A DNA stretch of 64,000 nucleotides from Peronospora farinosa (GCA_947646735.1 CANTFK010000877.1:186001-250000); one strand, 5' to 3'; shown: positions 37,698 to 48,720, counted from the first letter of the stretch. Translations and numbers: made by a program. Notes: generated by a model from the letters alone, not told the origin.

Positions 37698-39484
37698 CTA
37701 TTTGACATCGGAGGCCATTGAGATCGTCACATGGTAGGCCTTCATGACTGCCAATGTTGACGACTCAACTTGTGCTTTCGCACAAGACACACTTTCCTGG
37801 TGTCTTGCCTCGAAGTCTGGTCTGCGCGATAACGCGTCAGCCAAGACTCTCGACTTACCCGGCTTATATTCAACTTTGAAATCAAATTCAGAGAAGAATG
37901 TTAGCCATCTCGCCATTCTTGGCGAGAGTTGGGGTGAATTTATAACGGTCCGCAGTGATGCGTGATCCGTATAAACCACAAAAGGTTCGGTGCCCAAGAG
38001 GTGCACCCGAAAATTCACAAGGGCATACTTAATCGAAAGTAGCTCCTTGTCATGCACAGGGTAATTCAGCTCTGCGGCTTTTAAAAGCCGAGACAGATAA
38101 AAAATGACACAGTAAACGCCGCTGTCATCCTTTTGCATGAGCGCGCTGCCGATTGCAAAATTGCTTGTATCGCAGACGACGCTAAAGGGCTTATCCGCGT
38201 CTGGCAATGCCAAGACCAGTGCCTCAACAAGATATTGCTTCACTGATGTGAACGCGTCTACTTTCTCCTTAGACGAAGTCCATTCTGCATCCTTTTTCAA
38301 AAGGTCAGACAATGGATTATTCTGCTCCGCATAATTTTTGCTTTACTTATGCAAGTAATTAGCGAGCCCAAGGAATTGGCGCAGATCCTTCACGTGTCGT
38401 GGGACTGGCCATTCCTTGATAGCCTTTACTTTTTCTGGGCCTGCTCGTACACCATGTGTACCTACGATGCAGACCAGTACAGGTATCTCGGGGACCTTTT
38501 TCACTCACTTATGCAAGTTTACGTATAATTTGGCGTCACCCAGAGTCTGCAACACAGCGTCTAAAAGACGCTCGTGCGACTCTATCGCGCTCAGACCGTC
38601 CTCCGCCCTACTATGCACGAATACATCGTCAAAGTAATGGGGCGCGTAGGCACGGTGCTGACGCATCACGTGAGTCACCACTCGGTTGAATGTTGCTGGA
38701 GCATTTTTCAACCCTTGTGGCATCACAAGCCACTCCCATAGCATACCGCTTGGGTGCTTACTGCTGTTTTGGCTACATCGGTATATCTCATAAGAACTTG
38801 ATAGTAGCCATCCTTCAGATCCAACGCGGAAAAGGTAGTTGACTTTCCCATGGAATTCAACAAGACACATTTCCGCGGGATCGGCGTTTGAGCCGGAATG
38901 GTGGCCGTGTTCAGCTTATTATAAGCATGAACCACGCACCATCCACCTATTTCTTTACGCATAAATAAGGTCGGGCTGCAGTGAGGCGACTTGCTCTCAC
39001 GTACATGTCCCGCCTTGGCTCGCTTGTCGAAGAACCTATCGATGTAATCGACTTTTTCCTTCGGCAACGGCTATTGCCTGGTCACACAATACTTGGTGCC
39101 AGGCTCCAGGTCAATCTCGTGCCTGATGTCCCTATCGGCCGGTAGGCGGCTCGGCACTTCTGCTGGAAACACATCACGGTGTTTCCACAGAACATCATAG
39201 AACGGGCTGCTCTTCAAGGCTTCCCAGCATTGATCAGCGAACCGTTTCTTTTTGTCGGTCTCCAAGACGCTCTCATCCATTGTGGATGAAGAGCAACAGT
39301 CCACAACGTTCTCTTCTAGAACTGGCGCGACTATCTTGTGGATCTTTCCTTCCTTTAGTTTGGACAGGAACAGATCCCACGTCATCTCCGAGAGATTTAC
39401 TATCTCCTCGGCAGATGCCAAGACAAGTTGGAGCACCTTAACTGAGGATGCCTCCGGCATCTTGTCTTCGACAACCTCGAACAA
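37698..39484 (-). pseudogene. Element 3: reverse transcriptase and RNase H
   Basis: 39484-39071 leads into RT; 39067-38723 holds GGWCVVHAYNKLNTATIP and PIPRKC. 38870-38505 holds LVMPQGLKNAPATFNRV and the catalytic YFDDVFVH. 38312-37698 holds RNase H (YTDHASLRTVINSPQLSPRM, KPGKSRVLADALSRRPD). Frame breaks near 38760, 38350-38500 and 39068. Confidence 0.85.
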
Positions 39485-39511
39485 CTTGTTCGTATTTCCG
39501 TCCTCTTGGAC

Positions 39512-40391
39512 CTAGACTGATCCAAGGGTCACTCGTTTCGACGTGCCCTTGATCGTCTTCATACGTCTGGTGCTCGTTCTTCGAGTCACCACGACCTTTG
39601 ACCTGGAAGAAGGTGTCGTTGCTATCTCGGCTAACGCACTCCTTCCAACCGCACCAGGCTCATGACTCTGTGCCGTTTCTTGTGGCGCTTGACTTCCTGT
39701 CAGCCCACCATCAACTGCCACAGGCTCTCGGCTCTGTGCAGGACTATTGGACGCATGACTATCTGTCATCGCCCCATTCACTACACCAGTCTTTTCGACC
39801 TGGGTAGGAATATGTGTCACCTGGCTTTCCGCCAGTGCAATTCCAACTACACCACTCCTTTCGAGCTGGTTAGTTCCTGGTGCCAATTGACATACCGTCA
39901 TCGCAACCTCGAATGTGTTGGACACAGCACCAGCCACATAAGCTCTCGCAAGAGCACATCCTTTCCGGTGTCTTGCGTAGAGCTAGAGAATGTGCGTTTA
40001 CTCCAGTCTATCCATGGTTGGTATTTAGACAGACAAGGCATGCCTAGGATGAGATCGTACGGACTCTCCATACCTAGCACTGTGAACTTCTCTGTACAAG
40101 AGAAGTCACTGAACTGAAAGCGAGTTCAACTTGAACTCCCTCTGATTTGACGAGCGCGCCGTTTGCTAAACAAACGATCGCCTCTTCTCGCTTGCCATCC
40201 TGGCAAAGCGACTCATAACTCGCCGGACTCTTTTTCAGAGCCGCGAGTTTCACAAAGTTTTGTGATGCACCCGAATCCACGAGAAGGGTCATCACTTGGT
40301 CATAGCCTCGTACTCGAGCGCTATAGACCAAAAGGGTTGAGGTCCGACCTTTCGGAACCTCAAGGACTATGCTACCCATTTGTTCGATCAC
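39512..40391 (-). pseudogene. Element 3: protease and 22-residue repeat linker
   Basis: 40391-40074 has LLVDSGASQNF (active site); 40080-39898 has DLILGMPCLSKYQPWIDW; 39937-39512 has four diverged 22-residue repeats (39602-39865) in the position where element A has its 11-residue repeats. Confidence 0.75.
39602..39865 (-). repeat. Diverged 66-bp coding repeat, 4 units
   Basis: Successive 22-residue units start LERSGVVGIAL, VEKTGVVNGAM, SREPVAVDGGL and SHEPGAVGRSA; spacing is exactly 22 residues. Confidence 0.65.
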
Positions 40392-40441
40392 TCTGAACTT
40401 AGGGGTAGCTTCAGAGTCTGCGACAGTAGGGCATCCCGCCC

Positions 40442-41502
40442 CTACTGCGCTCCCGCATTTCCCGACCCATCTTGGTCAGGTGCTGAACCCGTGCGTCGTG
40501 CACGCTGGTTTTTCGCACCTCCCTTCGGGTTGGGAGACCTTTTGCTGGCTGCCTTAGCACCAGCAGCTACTTTGGCATAGCAGCGAGCCATCATATGGCC
40601 TCGCTTGCCGCTTTTGTAGCAGATCACATCTGCATTGCCTAACTCCATAGGAGTGGCATCAGACTTCTCGGACGACGGCCTGTAATAGGCTGTCGCCGAG
40701 GCGCTGTTGTAGGATTGCTCCTGAACTAAGGAAATATCAATTGCCTCTTCCATCGTCGCTGGAACCTTTCTGAAAAGGGCCTGGCGCGATGGGCCGTGCC
40801 TAAGTCCATTCATGAACGTGGCCACCTTGATACGCTCTGTTATCGGTTCCCTATTAATGGACGCCGACAGCGAACGCATCTCCTGCACAAATTCTTGCAG
40901 AGAGCGTTTCGCCTGTCGTGCTCCAAAGAAGCGCGCCATAAGCAACACTTCGTTGTTAGGCGGCTGATATATGGCGCGAATCTTTGCCTTAAAGATCGCC
41001 CATGATGGAAATTCATCAGCATTAGCCATCAGCGCAGAGTATGCCCACTCTGACGCTTTGCCACGCAAGTTGGACATGGCATACGACACCATTCTGGTGT
41101 CGTCTTCGATGAGCTGCGCCACTCCACATTGCTCAACTGCTAATAGCCAGTGAACAATCGTGTGAGGGCTAGTTTCATCGAAATTCGTAGGGTCCATCCG
41201 AATGGGTCTCGATTGAGTAGGCCGGGCAGAGAGCGTCTCAACAGTTCTGTTGAGCGCCTCGTTACGTGCCTGCTCAAGTCTAAGCTCATACTGAGTCTTA
41301 TTGATGGACTCAGCGGTAGCTTGGCTGTTTACCTAGAACGCTTTTCTACGCTGTCCGAGAACAAACGCCTCAAATTGCTCCAACTGAGCAACATGTTGCT
41401 CAGGAGGACAATGCAAGAGGTTGACCACCAAGTCCCTGCGCCATATGCTCTGCCAACTCCCTATGATGTTGGGAGAGGTGAGGGAAGTCACTCCAGTCCA
41501 TA
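40442..41502 (-). pseudogene. Element 3: gag
   Basis: Main frame 41197-40442: Gag capsid-type ETSPHTIVHWLLAVEQ, LRGKASEWAYSAL, FVQEMRSLSASI and a knuckle CYKSGKRGHMMARC whose second Cys is Ser. The N-terminal part from ATG 41502 (MDWSDFPHLSQHHREL) reaches it only through a shift and a stop near 41335-41400. Confidence 0.8.
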
Positions 41503-41552
41503 TTAAGGACCATCTTAACCACATGCACGCTCAGAGAGACGGGTCTTGGGAA

Positions 41553-41570
41553 GGACTACTAGTGCTACCA
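41553..41570 (-). other. Primer-binding site of element 3
   Basis: Minus strand TGGTAGCACTAGTAGTCC, two bases from the LTR end. Confidence 0.65.
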
Positions 41571-41572
41571 AT

Positions 41573-42171
41573 TGTAGACGGGCACTTCTACGAAGTTGCC
41601 TCGTGCTACTAGCACACACCTTCAGCACAAGCGAGGAAGCGGTTAGACCGTCTTACCTTCGCGTGCGAGGGTGTTTAGGAGGTTGGTCGACTGCTTAAGC
41701 AGTCGTACCACCAGTTGCCTCTCGCTTAAGCGAGAGTGCAACGAACTTCTAAAACAAAAAGTCACCGGCGTCACGCAGAAGCTTCTTGAGCTTCTCGTGC
41801 GCGGTGCTTTCGATTCAGCAAATTCAAGACTGAGCTATGTTTAATGAATTATAATCAAATATAAACTTAACTACTGATTGGCTATATATGTATATAGATC
41901 GGATACGCGACTCTTTAGAAGCGTATCCTGTCGCATGAACTTAAATCTAGATTTAAGTTTGCGAATGACGTCCTTCTGAGACGTCGCGATGCCTAGCTTC
42001 AACTAGCGTCATCCCTTCCCATGTGAATCCATAAATGGATATCACATTCACGAGGGTGGATCACGTTTGTGTATCGCACCCAAGTGCAGGTCAAAAGTAA
42101 TCATGGATACTTTTAGACCAAACATCAAGTATATAAATTAATATTTGCGTGTAACTAGGTGCCCAGTTACA
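41573..42171 (-). repeat. Gypsy element 3, 5' LTR
   Basis: 599 bp, plus-strand TGTAGACGGG to CCCAGTTACA. Matches 17351-17437 + 32940-33432. Confidence 0.88.
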
Positions 42172-42774
42172 GATATGAAAAGAGACGAGTCCTTCCTCCA
42201 CAGCGCTCCTTTGGAAAGTATGTAAGCGCTATACTTTTCAAAGAAGCGCCGTGCAGACAGGCCTGACGCATGCCGCTTGCAATCAAGACGCAAAGTCTCA
42301 ATCCTAAACGCAAGTGTAGATGACTAAACGATGGCTTTTCGACTGACCGTTCTTGGTGGCTGGATCACATAATATTACTGATGAAAAACCTCATTTATTA
42401 CTACGCAAGATAGTAGAAAAGTATATAACGGATTTATATCACAACAGTACTATATTTTTAGCATCTTTTATACTACGGATACTCACCAAGTGTCTAAACA
42501 AGGTGTTAAGAGCAGCTGTGCGTAGAACGGAGTTTATGGAGCAACTAGTAATAGTATTGAAGCCACGCAGTGCGTAACGTAAACGACCCAAGACAAAGTG
42601 ATATTTACCCATAAGAAGATCATCTCCTATTATATGCGCTTATCTGTAAGGATACAGTTACTGAATATCAAAATGCTAAGATCTTCATAGCTGCTACTTT
42701 TCTCTTCGATTGTCTAATCTAGTCTTGTACGAGAATCTCGCTCACCGTTGTACGTCAAGGACAACACCATCAAT
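42172..42774. other. Intergenic flank, no supported gene
   Basis: AT-rich; a 74-codon frame at 42353-42577 has no recognisable content. No clean TSD partner of element 3 is visible at 42172. Confidence 0.5.
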
Positions 42775-44975
42775 GTCTCTAACTTCACTTCTCTATTTAT
42801 TGTAGGCTCTATCATCATTTTACTTTTACATGATTCTAAACTTAACATTAAACTAGCTACACAACTCAGCTCACATTAAGCTTTACACTGAGCTGTAGAT
42901 TGCCCCCTTGTGTGGATCGAGGCACCCACAGCAACAACGAGCCACCTCTTGATTTTGGAAGACCAAGGAAACCGGGGCGCCATCGCTTTAGATAAAGCGT
43001 CTTGCCACCCAAAGCTGTAATGTTTGATCTCCATGTGACGTTCTTACCCGACGCAACAGCCACTTCATCGAACTTGTTACCGCCAGATATGATGTCAACG
43101 GTCACGTCCTCCGTGTCAAGACTACTGAACGTAATAACGACGGAACCATCACCTTTTCTAGTCCAGTTTCCAGCGCTGTGACGAAAAGCAGAACCGACAT
43201 TCTCGAAGCCTAGCGCTTCCCTAGCAGAGCCATCGTCAATTTCACCGACAAACTCAGTGGGACCGCAAATTGTCTGGAAAAACTCGGATATCACATTACC
43301 TATATTTTTCTTTTCCCAAACAGCGTAAAACGTCGCTGCCTTGTCAGCAATCCGGTACGCGTACTGTCCAGCAGTCAGAAGAGTGCCGTTGGTACTTGTT
43401 CCTGATTTGATCAAGTCGTCCATAATACTCCCCAATCCTTTACGCAGCTTGTCTCGAGTAGTATAAGCTAAAGATTCATCCGATTCGGCAATCAGTTCCG
43501 CCATGCAATTATTGGTCACGGTGGGAATTTCGTATAACGCAAGATTTGACTTGCTCATCGCAACACGGATGTCATTCTCTGATATGGTCGGGTTCTGTCG
43601 ACGCATTTCTGCCACCGTCATCCACATTCGGTCGAGCAATCGCTTTGTGTCGTATCCACAGGTCGAGTTGGATTCCAGTGCCGTTTTTAAGGACGTAATG
43701 TCCGACTCGTTCAACGACCGGATCGTGTCCCCAAGAGAAATCCTCCCCATAAAACTCGTGAATGCAGTCCAATCGGAAACAATAGCGATGCCGTTGTTGA
43801 TGACTTCTTTCAGTACTAACTCAGCAGTGTTCACTACTCTGTCCGCAAACTTGAATTGATCGTCCACTTTTATTCCCAGGCATGTAGCAATGGCCACTGG
43901 AATATCGAAGACCACTTTATCGGTTTGGTAAAGCGCTGTCAATATCTTCTCATGGGTCGTGTCTGGGTCAGATATTTTGACGGTACGAACGTACTTGGAC
44001 AACGACTTGACCAATCCCATTATCTCTTTGCTGCACTTAAATGCAATTTGGATGCCCTTTGTCATCAATTTAAACTTCCCGTACACATTGTCGGTAGCTA
44101 TGGAAAGGGCTGCTTGGGCCACAGTAGACACCTTTGTTACAACTTCTAGCGCACAGTTGTCGTTTTGCCGAATGCATTCCATTCCGCACTCGACCGGGTA
44201 TGAAAATGGGCACTGTGCCCAGCATGTTCCAAGGCTAGCATCGAAACCTACGGGGCACGTCTTGGCAATATGAGTTTTACGATAGCAAGCCTTGCCATTA
44301 GCACGGCCGAGCGCTGGACCTATCCAGTTCCTGTAGGTAGACCTGATCGTACTGGTAGCAGTGAGCACGTTGCCAAAAGAATCACCGTGGTCACCACAAT
44401 CCGAAGAGCCATCTGTAGTTCCTGTAGCGTGTTCGGATTGGTCGCTGCTATATTTATTGCCACTGTCTTTGTTGTCACTGTCTTCATCGCCACCTAATGC
44501 GTCGAAGGAGGACTCTGTCGAATTTGAAATTCTTGCACTGCTATGTATCGTGAGATTGGCGGCTGCTGCAGTTGCAATCGGTATGGATACTTTACTTCCA
44601 TCAAATGTGTAGGATTGTGCCGAGGCAGTAGGATAAAATGTGGTGAATACGAAGGTCGATAGTACCAGTAATAATCTGGTCATTCCGTGGTCATTCCGAG
44701 CAGCACTCCAAACGAAGAATGGTGTACCTTTTAGTAAAAACCTAAACGCAACGCTTCCTGCGACAGGGTGCGAGTGAGTTGTCATTGTACACAGATTCGA
44801 GCGTGGATAATGTTGTCGGGCATGACTTTCAACTTCAGCATTGTATTGATATGTGAATCTGCCCCTTCCAGCGTGAAAATGAATCTAAGCGCAAAGACAC
44901 AGTCTTTGTTACCATAACTTGGTATACCTTAGATTCATTATGTGGGACTAGACTGCCCGAATAGTCTATTCGTTG
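42775..44975. repeat. Inverted duplicate of 2800-4870
   Basis: The plus strand here matches the reverse complement of 2800-4870: the gene body, about 100 bp of 3' flank (TAGGCTCTATCATCATTTTA) and, more diverged, the 5' flank (GTGGGACTAGACTGC/GTCTGATGCAGTTGAGTCCCAC). Confidence 0.85.
42866..44683 (-). CDS. Secreted cysteine-rich protein, paralogue 2 (605 aa)
   Basis: The open frame extends up to 44785, but the ATG at 44683 gives a proper signal peptide (MTRLLLVLSTFVFTTFYPTA, then SAQS) like paralogue 1. Compared with paralogue 1 there is an extra acidic, Ser/Asp-rich insert after about residue 60 (GGDEDSDNKDSGNKYSSD) before the cysteine cluster. The middle region has an uninterrupted frame where paralogue 1 is shifted. 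The C-terminal two thirds is almost identical to paralogue 1. No function assigned. Confidence 0.85.
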   Translation of the reverse strand: MTRLLLVLSTFVFTTFYPTASAQSYTFDGSKVSIPIATAAAANLTIHSSARISNSTESSFDALGGDEDSDNKDSGNKYSSDQSEHATGTTDGSSDCGDHGDSFGNVLTATSTIRSTYRNWIGPALGRANGKACYRKTHIAKTCPVGFDASLGTCWAQCPFSYPVECGMECIRQNDNCALEVVTKVSTVAQAALSIATDNVYGKFKLMTKGIQIAFKCSKEIMGLVKSLSKYVRTVKISDPDTTHEKILTALYQTDKVVFDIPVAIATCLGIKVDDQFKFADRVVNTAELVLKEVINNGIAIVSDWTAFTSFMGRISLGDTIRSLNESDITSLKTALESNSTCGYDTKRLLDRMWMTVAEMRRQNPTISENDIRVAMSKSNLALYEIPTVTNNCMAELIAESDESLAYTTRDKLRKGLGSIMDDLIKSGTSTNGTLLTAGQYAYRIADKAATFYAVWEKKNIGNVISEFFQTICGPTEFVGEIDDGSAREALGFENVGSAFRHSAGNWTRKGDGSVVITFSSLDTEDVTVDIISGGNKFDEVAVASGKNVTWRSNITALGGKTLYLKRWRPGFLGLPKSRGGSLLLWVPRSTQGGNLQLSVKLNVS

Positions 44976-45454
44976 ATTACACGTACATAAATGCGCTAAT
45001 TGAAATACATATGGTCGTCCACAAAGGTAACGTCTTTTACCTCAAGATTCGATCAATCTTAGCAAATAATTAGTAAGAATCTTCATGAAAAGAAACTAGC
45101 GATTTGTATGCTTTTAGTATTGGATTGCGCAAAAGCTGAGCCTTAGCACAAAGTCAGTCTATATGTACATAAACTAGGCCATTTCATGGGATTGGCCGTC
45201 CGTCTCATACTAAAGGGATCAGTCAAAGCGCTGATTGCTAGAGAAACGAATCTTCGTGCATCTACGTCGATTATCTGAGCTGCTGGACCTATTATCTTTC
45301 CTTCTAGTACGTGGTCCCAACCGACTTGTGCTTGAAGGTATTAGATACAATATTTTTCAACCGACATTTGCTCGAACCTCTTCTCTTCTGTAACATTGTG
45401 CATGCAATTATTACGAACTAAGTAATTGGAACCAGAGAAATGTTTGAATACTGA
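44976..45454. repeat. Intergenic; includes the direct duplicate of 2053-2310
   Basis: 45190-45450 is the counterpart of 2053-2310 in the same orientation; 44976-45190 shows nothing recognisable. Confidence 0.55.
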
Positions 45455-45690
45455 AACGTCGACTTGCACTTTCTTCGAAAAATAAAGGTTGACACCTAAG
45501 ATGCTACGAATTCAGTACTTATGCAAAGCACGCTAAGATCTCCTTTCCCATCCACATAGTGCTTCGACACGACATTTAAAAACTCTTGCCACCGTGAGCT
45601 ACCACAAATAAGAACACATCGAGTTTTTAGTTTGTCTAGTGTACCAACACACCGTGGTCTACTGAGTCCGTCCAATTTGGAGACAGGTCT
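45455..45690 (-). pseudogene. Fragment of the GAMT-type methyltransferase gene
   Basis: Encodes CVLICGSSRWQEFLNVVSKHY, clearly related to VFVVCDSSRWHEFLDVVLKHC of the gene at 5233. Farther on it keeps GTGTCAACCTTTATTTTTCG and GCAAGTCGACGTTTC. No motif I region remains. Confidence 0.7.
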
Positions 45691-45929
45691 CCTTCGTTCT
45701 ATTCTGAAGTGAGTAGTCGTCGGATCGTAAGATGCGTATTCGAATTGGTCAACGTAGACAGCACTTTCTGTCATGTTGCAGCCTTCTATATTATCAATGA
45801 TGGCATGGACTGAGTGGCCAAAATTGATTGGATGCGAGAGGATAAGAGACCAAAGAAGCCGATTCCAGCTGCAGTGGATGGCATTGCATCAACGCACAAT
45901 CTCAAGTACCGTGTCATCGATCACCTGGG

Positions 45930-46100
45930 AGCTTCAGATATCCACGGAAGGCACGTCTTTGCAATATGAGCCAACATGCAGAGGAAGATGAATTGTCGAG
46001 TGAGGTACCGACCCAATCGGGGTAAGCTAACTCGACCAATAATCGTGCTAGTTGCGTTTAGCAGACTGCCGAGCTTGGACGCGGTATTCATAAATCTCAA
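45930..46100 (-). pseudogene. Fragment of the secreted cysteine-rich family (fourth copy)
   Basis: Encodes KLGSLLNATSTI and LAHIAKTCLPW, matching KLGSVLNATSTI and RAHIAKTCPLG of paralogue 3. Surrounding frame is broken and the remainder of the gene is missing. Confidence 0.7.
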
Positions 46101-46851
46101 CAGAGATCTAGATGCTAAAGATACGGTATTCGACACTGGTGTCATTGATGACATTGTCTGGGTCGTTGTTTTTGCTTTACAATCATCGTTGACTGAATTT
46201 CCGTAATCTCGTCTGCTGCTTGCGCGGACAACGAGCTTGATCAGATCTGCTTGCCAATCACAACCGCTGTCAGTAACGTCATCGTTGACCCGTGTCATAA
46301 TCCGCATTAGCTTCGACGAACCAATGCTGGTTATATCGTGGAAGTGACCGCCGTAGCAAGTGGCATCGCGACTGTATTTATCAAGCCCGTTACTGGTAAG
46401 AGGAACGATCTGTTTAAAGTCGTTCTCAAAAAACTAAGGATCCGACCATTCTTGTTTAGGCAGACAAGAAGCGAGTGATGCGTGCTTCAGTCGACGGTGT
46501 ATCGCTCGCTCTACTTGTGCATCTGGACCATACAGTATATAACCTCTGCACCCCACAACTCGTGACAAGGTGATGGGATCGGTCCACGCAACTTGAATTT
46601 GTTTTCTTTTGTTCTTTGCCGGCGTTATCACATTCAAATTTGACTCCTACAACCGAGGAAGTATATTGCATCCATGAGTATGAAACTGCTCTCTTTCTTG
46701 TAAAACGTTCATCAACAAAGCACAATGAAGAAAAAGAAGATTGCTGCAAAATATGTGAGATGAATCGGTCATAGCTGTAGATCATCATAACGGTGATCGA
46801 CATGTTTCATAAATATTTTTCGTTTACAACGCTTGATGCACGTTTGAAGCC
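46101..46851. other. Intergenic, no supported gene
   Basis: Short frames only (67 and 115 codons on the minus strand) without recognisable content. Confidence 0.5.
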
Positions 46852-48681
46852 TCAATCTTTTACATTTAACACCGCGGTAAGCTTTAGACAACCACCTTGT
46901 GTCGATCGAGGGACCCACAACAGCATTGAACCGCCGCTAGTGCTTGGAAGGCCCAGAAATCCCGGACGCCAACGATCCAAGTACAGTGTTTTCCCTCCCA
47001 ATGTAATCACGTTCGATTTCCACGTCACAGTCTTACCCGCAGGAACATCTACTTCGTCAATCGTGTGACCTCCGGACTTGACATTTGCAACCACATCGAT
47101 TGTATCAGCGCTCTTGAACGTAATAGTGACGGATCCATCGCCAACCTTGGTCCACGTGCCGTAACTATTTTTAAAAGCGTCTTGGAAAATCGACATGCCT
47201 AGCGCCATTGTTGCGTCGCCATCGTCTATCTCCCCGATGAGCTCGGGGTGCGTGCAAATGGGCTGAAAGTACTCGGAAACAACACTAGAAATGTAAAATG
47301 GGTCCCAAATGGCCCAGACGGCAATAGCTCTGTCGGCAATTCTTACCGCGTATTCTTGAGCAGAGAGAAACGAGCCGTTATGACTCGTTCCCGACTTGAC
47401 CAAGTCCTCTACGATGACTCCAAATGTCTTGCGCAGAACACTACGAGTAGCGTATGCTTTAGTCGTATCCGAGTGTTTGATTAGCTCACTCAGACAATTA
47501 TTTGTTGCGGCAGGTATGTCCCTTAGCACGAGGTTCGACTGACTCATGATCACTCGGATGTCGTTTTCAGATATTTCAGGATTTAGTTGACGCAGTTCTG
47601 CCACTGTCATCCAGGTACGATCTAGTAGACGTTTCATGTCGTAGCCACAGGTTGAATTGGATTTGAGTGCAGACTTTAGGGACGTGATGTCAGTCTCGTT
47701 CAAAGCGGCAATCGAATCTCCCAGCGAGATTTTCTTCATGAATTTCGTAAATGCGGTCCAGCTTGAAGTGATGCCGCTACCATAGACAACAATTTCTCTT
47801 AAGGCGTACTCTGCAGTCGTAATCACCATGTCAGCGAACTTGATATCGTCTTCCACTTTGATTCCAAGGCAGTAGGAAATACTCACAGGAATGTCGATAA
47901 TGACGTTGTCAATTCGGTACAGTATTGCTAGGATCTTGTCTTCCGTTGCTTCTGGATGATGAACCTTAATAAAGCGGATGTATTTCACCAACGACTTTGA
48001 GAGACTGATCATATACTTAGTGCATTTGATCGCGAGTTGAACACGTTTGGACCACTTTGTCATGTCACCGTAAATGCTCCATGCCGAGAGCGAAAGCGAC
48101 GTCTGGACGACAACTGCTACCTTAGACACAATGGCAAGTATACAGTTATCGTTCTGTCGGATACATTCGAGTCCGCACTCACCAGGATACGAGTACGGAC
48201 ATTCTGACCAGCACATTCCAAGCCTTCTACCATATCCTAGCGGGCACGTTTTCGCGATATGAGCTCTGCGCCAACATGAAGAGGAGGATGCAGTGGTGAG
48301 ACCGGTACCGACCCAATTGGGGTAGGTTGACTCAATTGTGCTAGTTGCATTTAGCACACTGCCAAGCTTAAACACAGCGTTCATCACTGCTGATGGCGTC
48401 GCCGACTCGAATCTAGTTATGTTATCGTCACTCTTTATAATGTCATGATCGCTGCTGCTATTTTCCAAGTTATCATTCTCTCGTAGCGTAGACATATCAC
48501 TACCATGCGCAGGTAAGTCGTAAGTCGATTTTGTTACATTGATCCGGCTCAGACGATCAATTGAGGGCATCGGAGCCATTAAAGTTGATGATGTCTCATT
48601 GTCAAATGTATAAGCCGTTGTCACTGTTGTCCTACTAAATGTCGCTACACAGACAACAAACATTACGATGACCTTCATCAC
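46852..48681 (-). CDS. Secreted cysteine-rich protein, paralogue 3 (609 aa)
   Basis: Signal peptide MMKVIVMFVVCVATFSRTTV, a Ser/Asp-rich variable region, the conserved cluster (CWRRAHIAKTCPLGYGRRLG, CWSECPYSYPGECGLEC, CILAIV), and the same helical middle and beta-rich end (WRPGFLGLPSTSGGSMLLW). Roughly two thirds identical to paralogues 1 and 2 by eye and uninterrupted, so it probably diverged earlier. A good oomycete initiator lies 22-39 bp upstream of the ATG. Function unknown. Confidence 0.87.
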   Translation of the reverse strand: MMKVIVMFVVCVATFSRTTVTTAYTFDNETSSTLMAPMPSIDRLSRINVTKSTYDLPAHGSDMSTLRENDNLENSSSDHDIIKSDDNITRFESATPSAVMNAVFKLGSVLNATSTIESTYPNWVGTGLTTASSSSCWRRAHIAKTCPLGYGRRLGMCWSECPYSYPGECGLECIRQNDNCILAIVSKVAVVVQTSLSLSAWSIYGDMTKWSKRVQLAIKCTKYMISLSKSLVKYIRFIKVHHPEATEDKILAILYRIDNVIIDIPVSISYCLGIKVEDDIKFADMVITTAEYALREIVVYGSGITSSWTAFTKFMKKISLGDSIAALNETDITSLKSALKSNSTCGYDMKRLLDRTWMTVAELRQLNPEISENDIRVIMSQSNLVLRDIPAATNNCLSELIKHSDTTKAYATRSVLRKTFGVIVEDLVKSGTSHNGSFLSAQEYAVRIADRAIAVWAIWDPFYISSVVSEYFQPICTHPELIGEIDDGDATMALGMSIFQDAFKNSYGTWTKVGDGSVTITFKSADTIDVVANVKSGGHTIDEVDVPAGKTVTWKSNVITLGGKTLYLDRWRPGFLGLPSTSGGSMLLWVPRSTQGGCLKLTAVLNVKD

Positions 48682-48702
48682 TTTGAGTGAAGATGTAACG
48701 CG

Positions 48703-48720
48703 AAAGAATGAAAAATGAGC
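48703..48720 (-). promoter_or_regulatory. Oomycete-type initiator of paralogue 3
   Basis: Minus strand GCTCATTTTTCATTCTTT, matching the oomycete core GCTCATTYYNCAWTTT closely. It predicts a transcript start a few tens of bases before the ATG at 48681, the usual distance. Confidence 0.65.

Larger units (their letters stand above)
32940..42171 (-). mobile_element. Gypsy element 3 (main part)
   Basis: Minus-strand chromovirus-like element of a second lineage: 5' LTR 41573-42171, PBS, gag, protease, 22-residue repeat linker, RT, RNase H, integrase, an inserted fragment (35344-36655), chromodomain tail, antisense ORF and 3' LTR. The other piece of its 3' LTR is at 17351-17437, displaced by element 2. 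Degenerate in many frames. Confidence 0.88.

Noticed and set aside
42353..42577. 74-codon ORF right of element 3
   Set aside because: AT-rich, no recognisable content, no initiator or homologue.
44684..44785. Upstream start for paralogue 2
   Set aside because: It would bury the signal peptide 34 residues in; the homologous upstream DNA of paralogue 1 is not in frame.
46434..46803. Overlapping minus-strand ORFs of 67 and 115 codons
   Set aside because: No domain; the stretch lies between a pseudogene fragment and an intact gene and is probably decayed flank.
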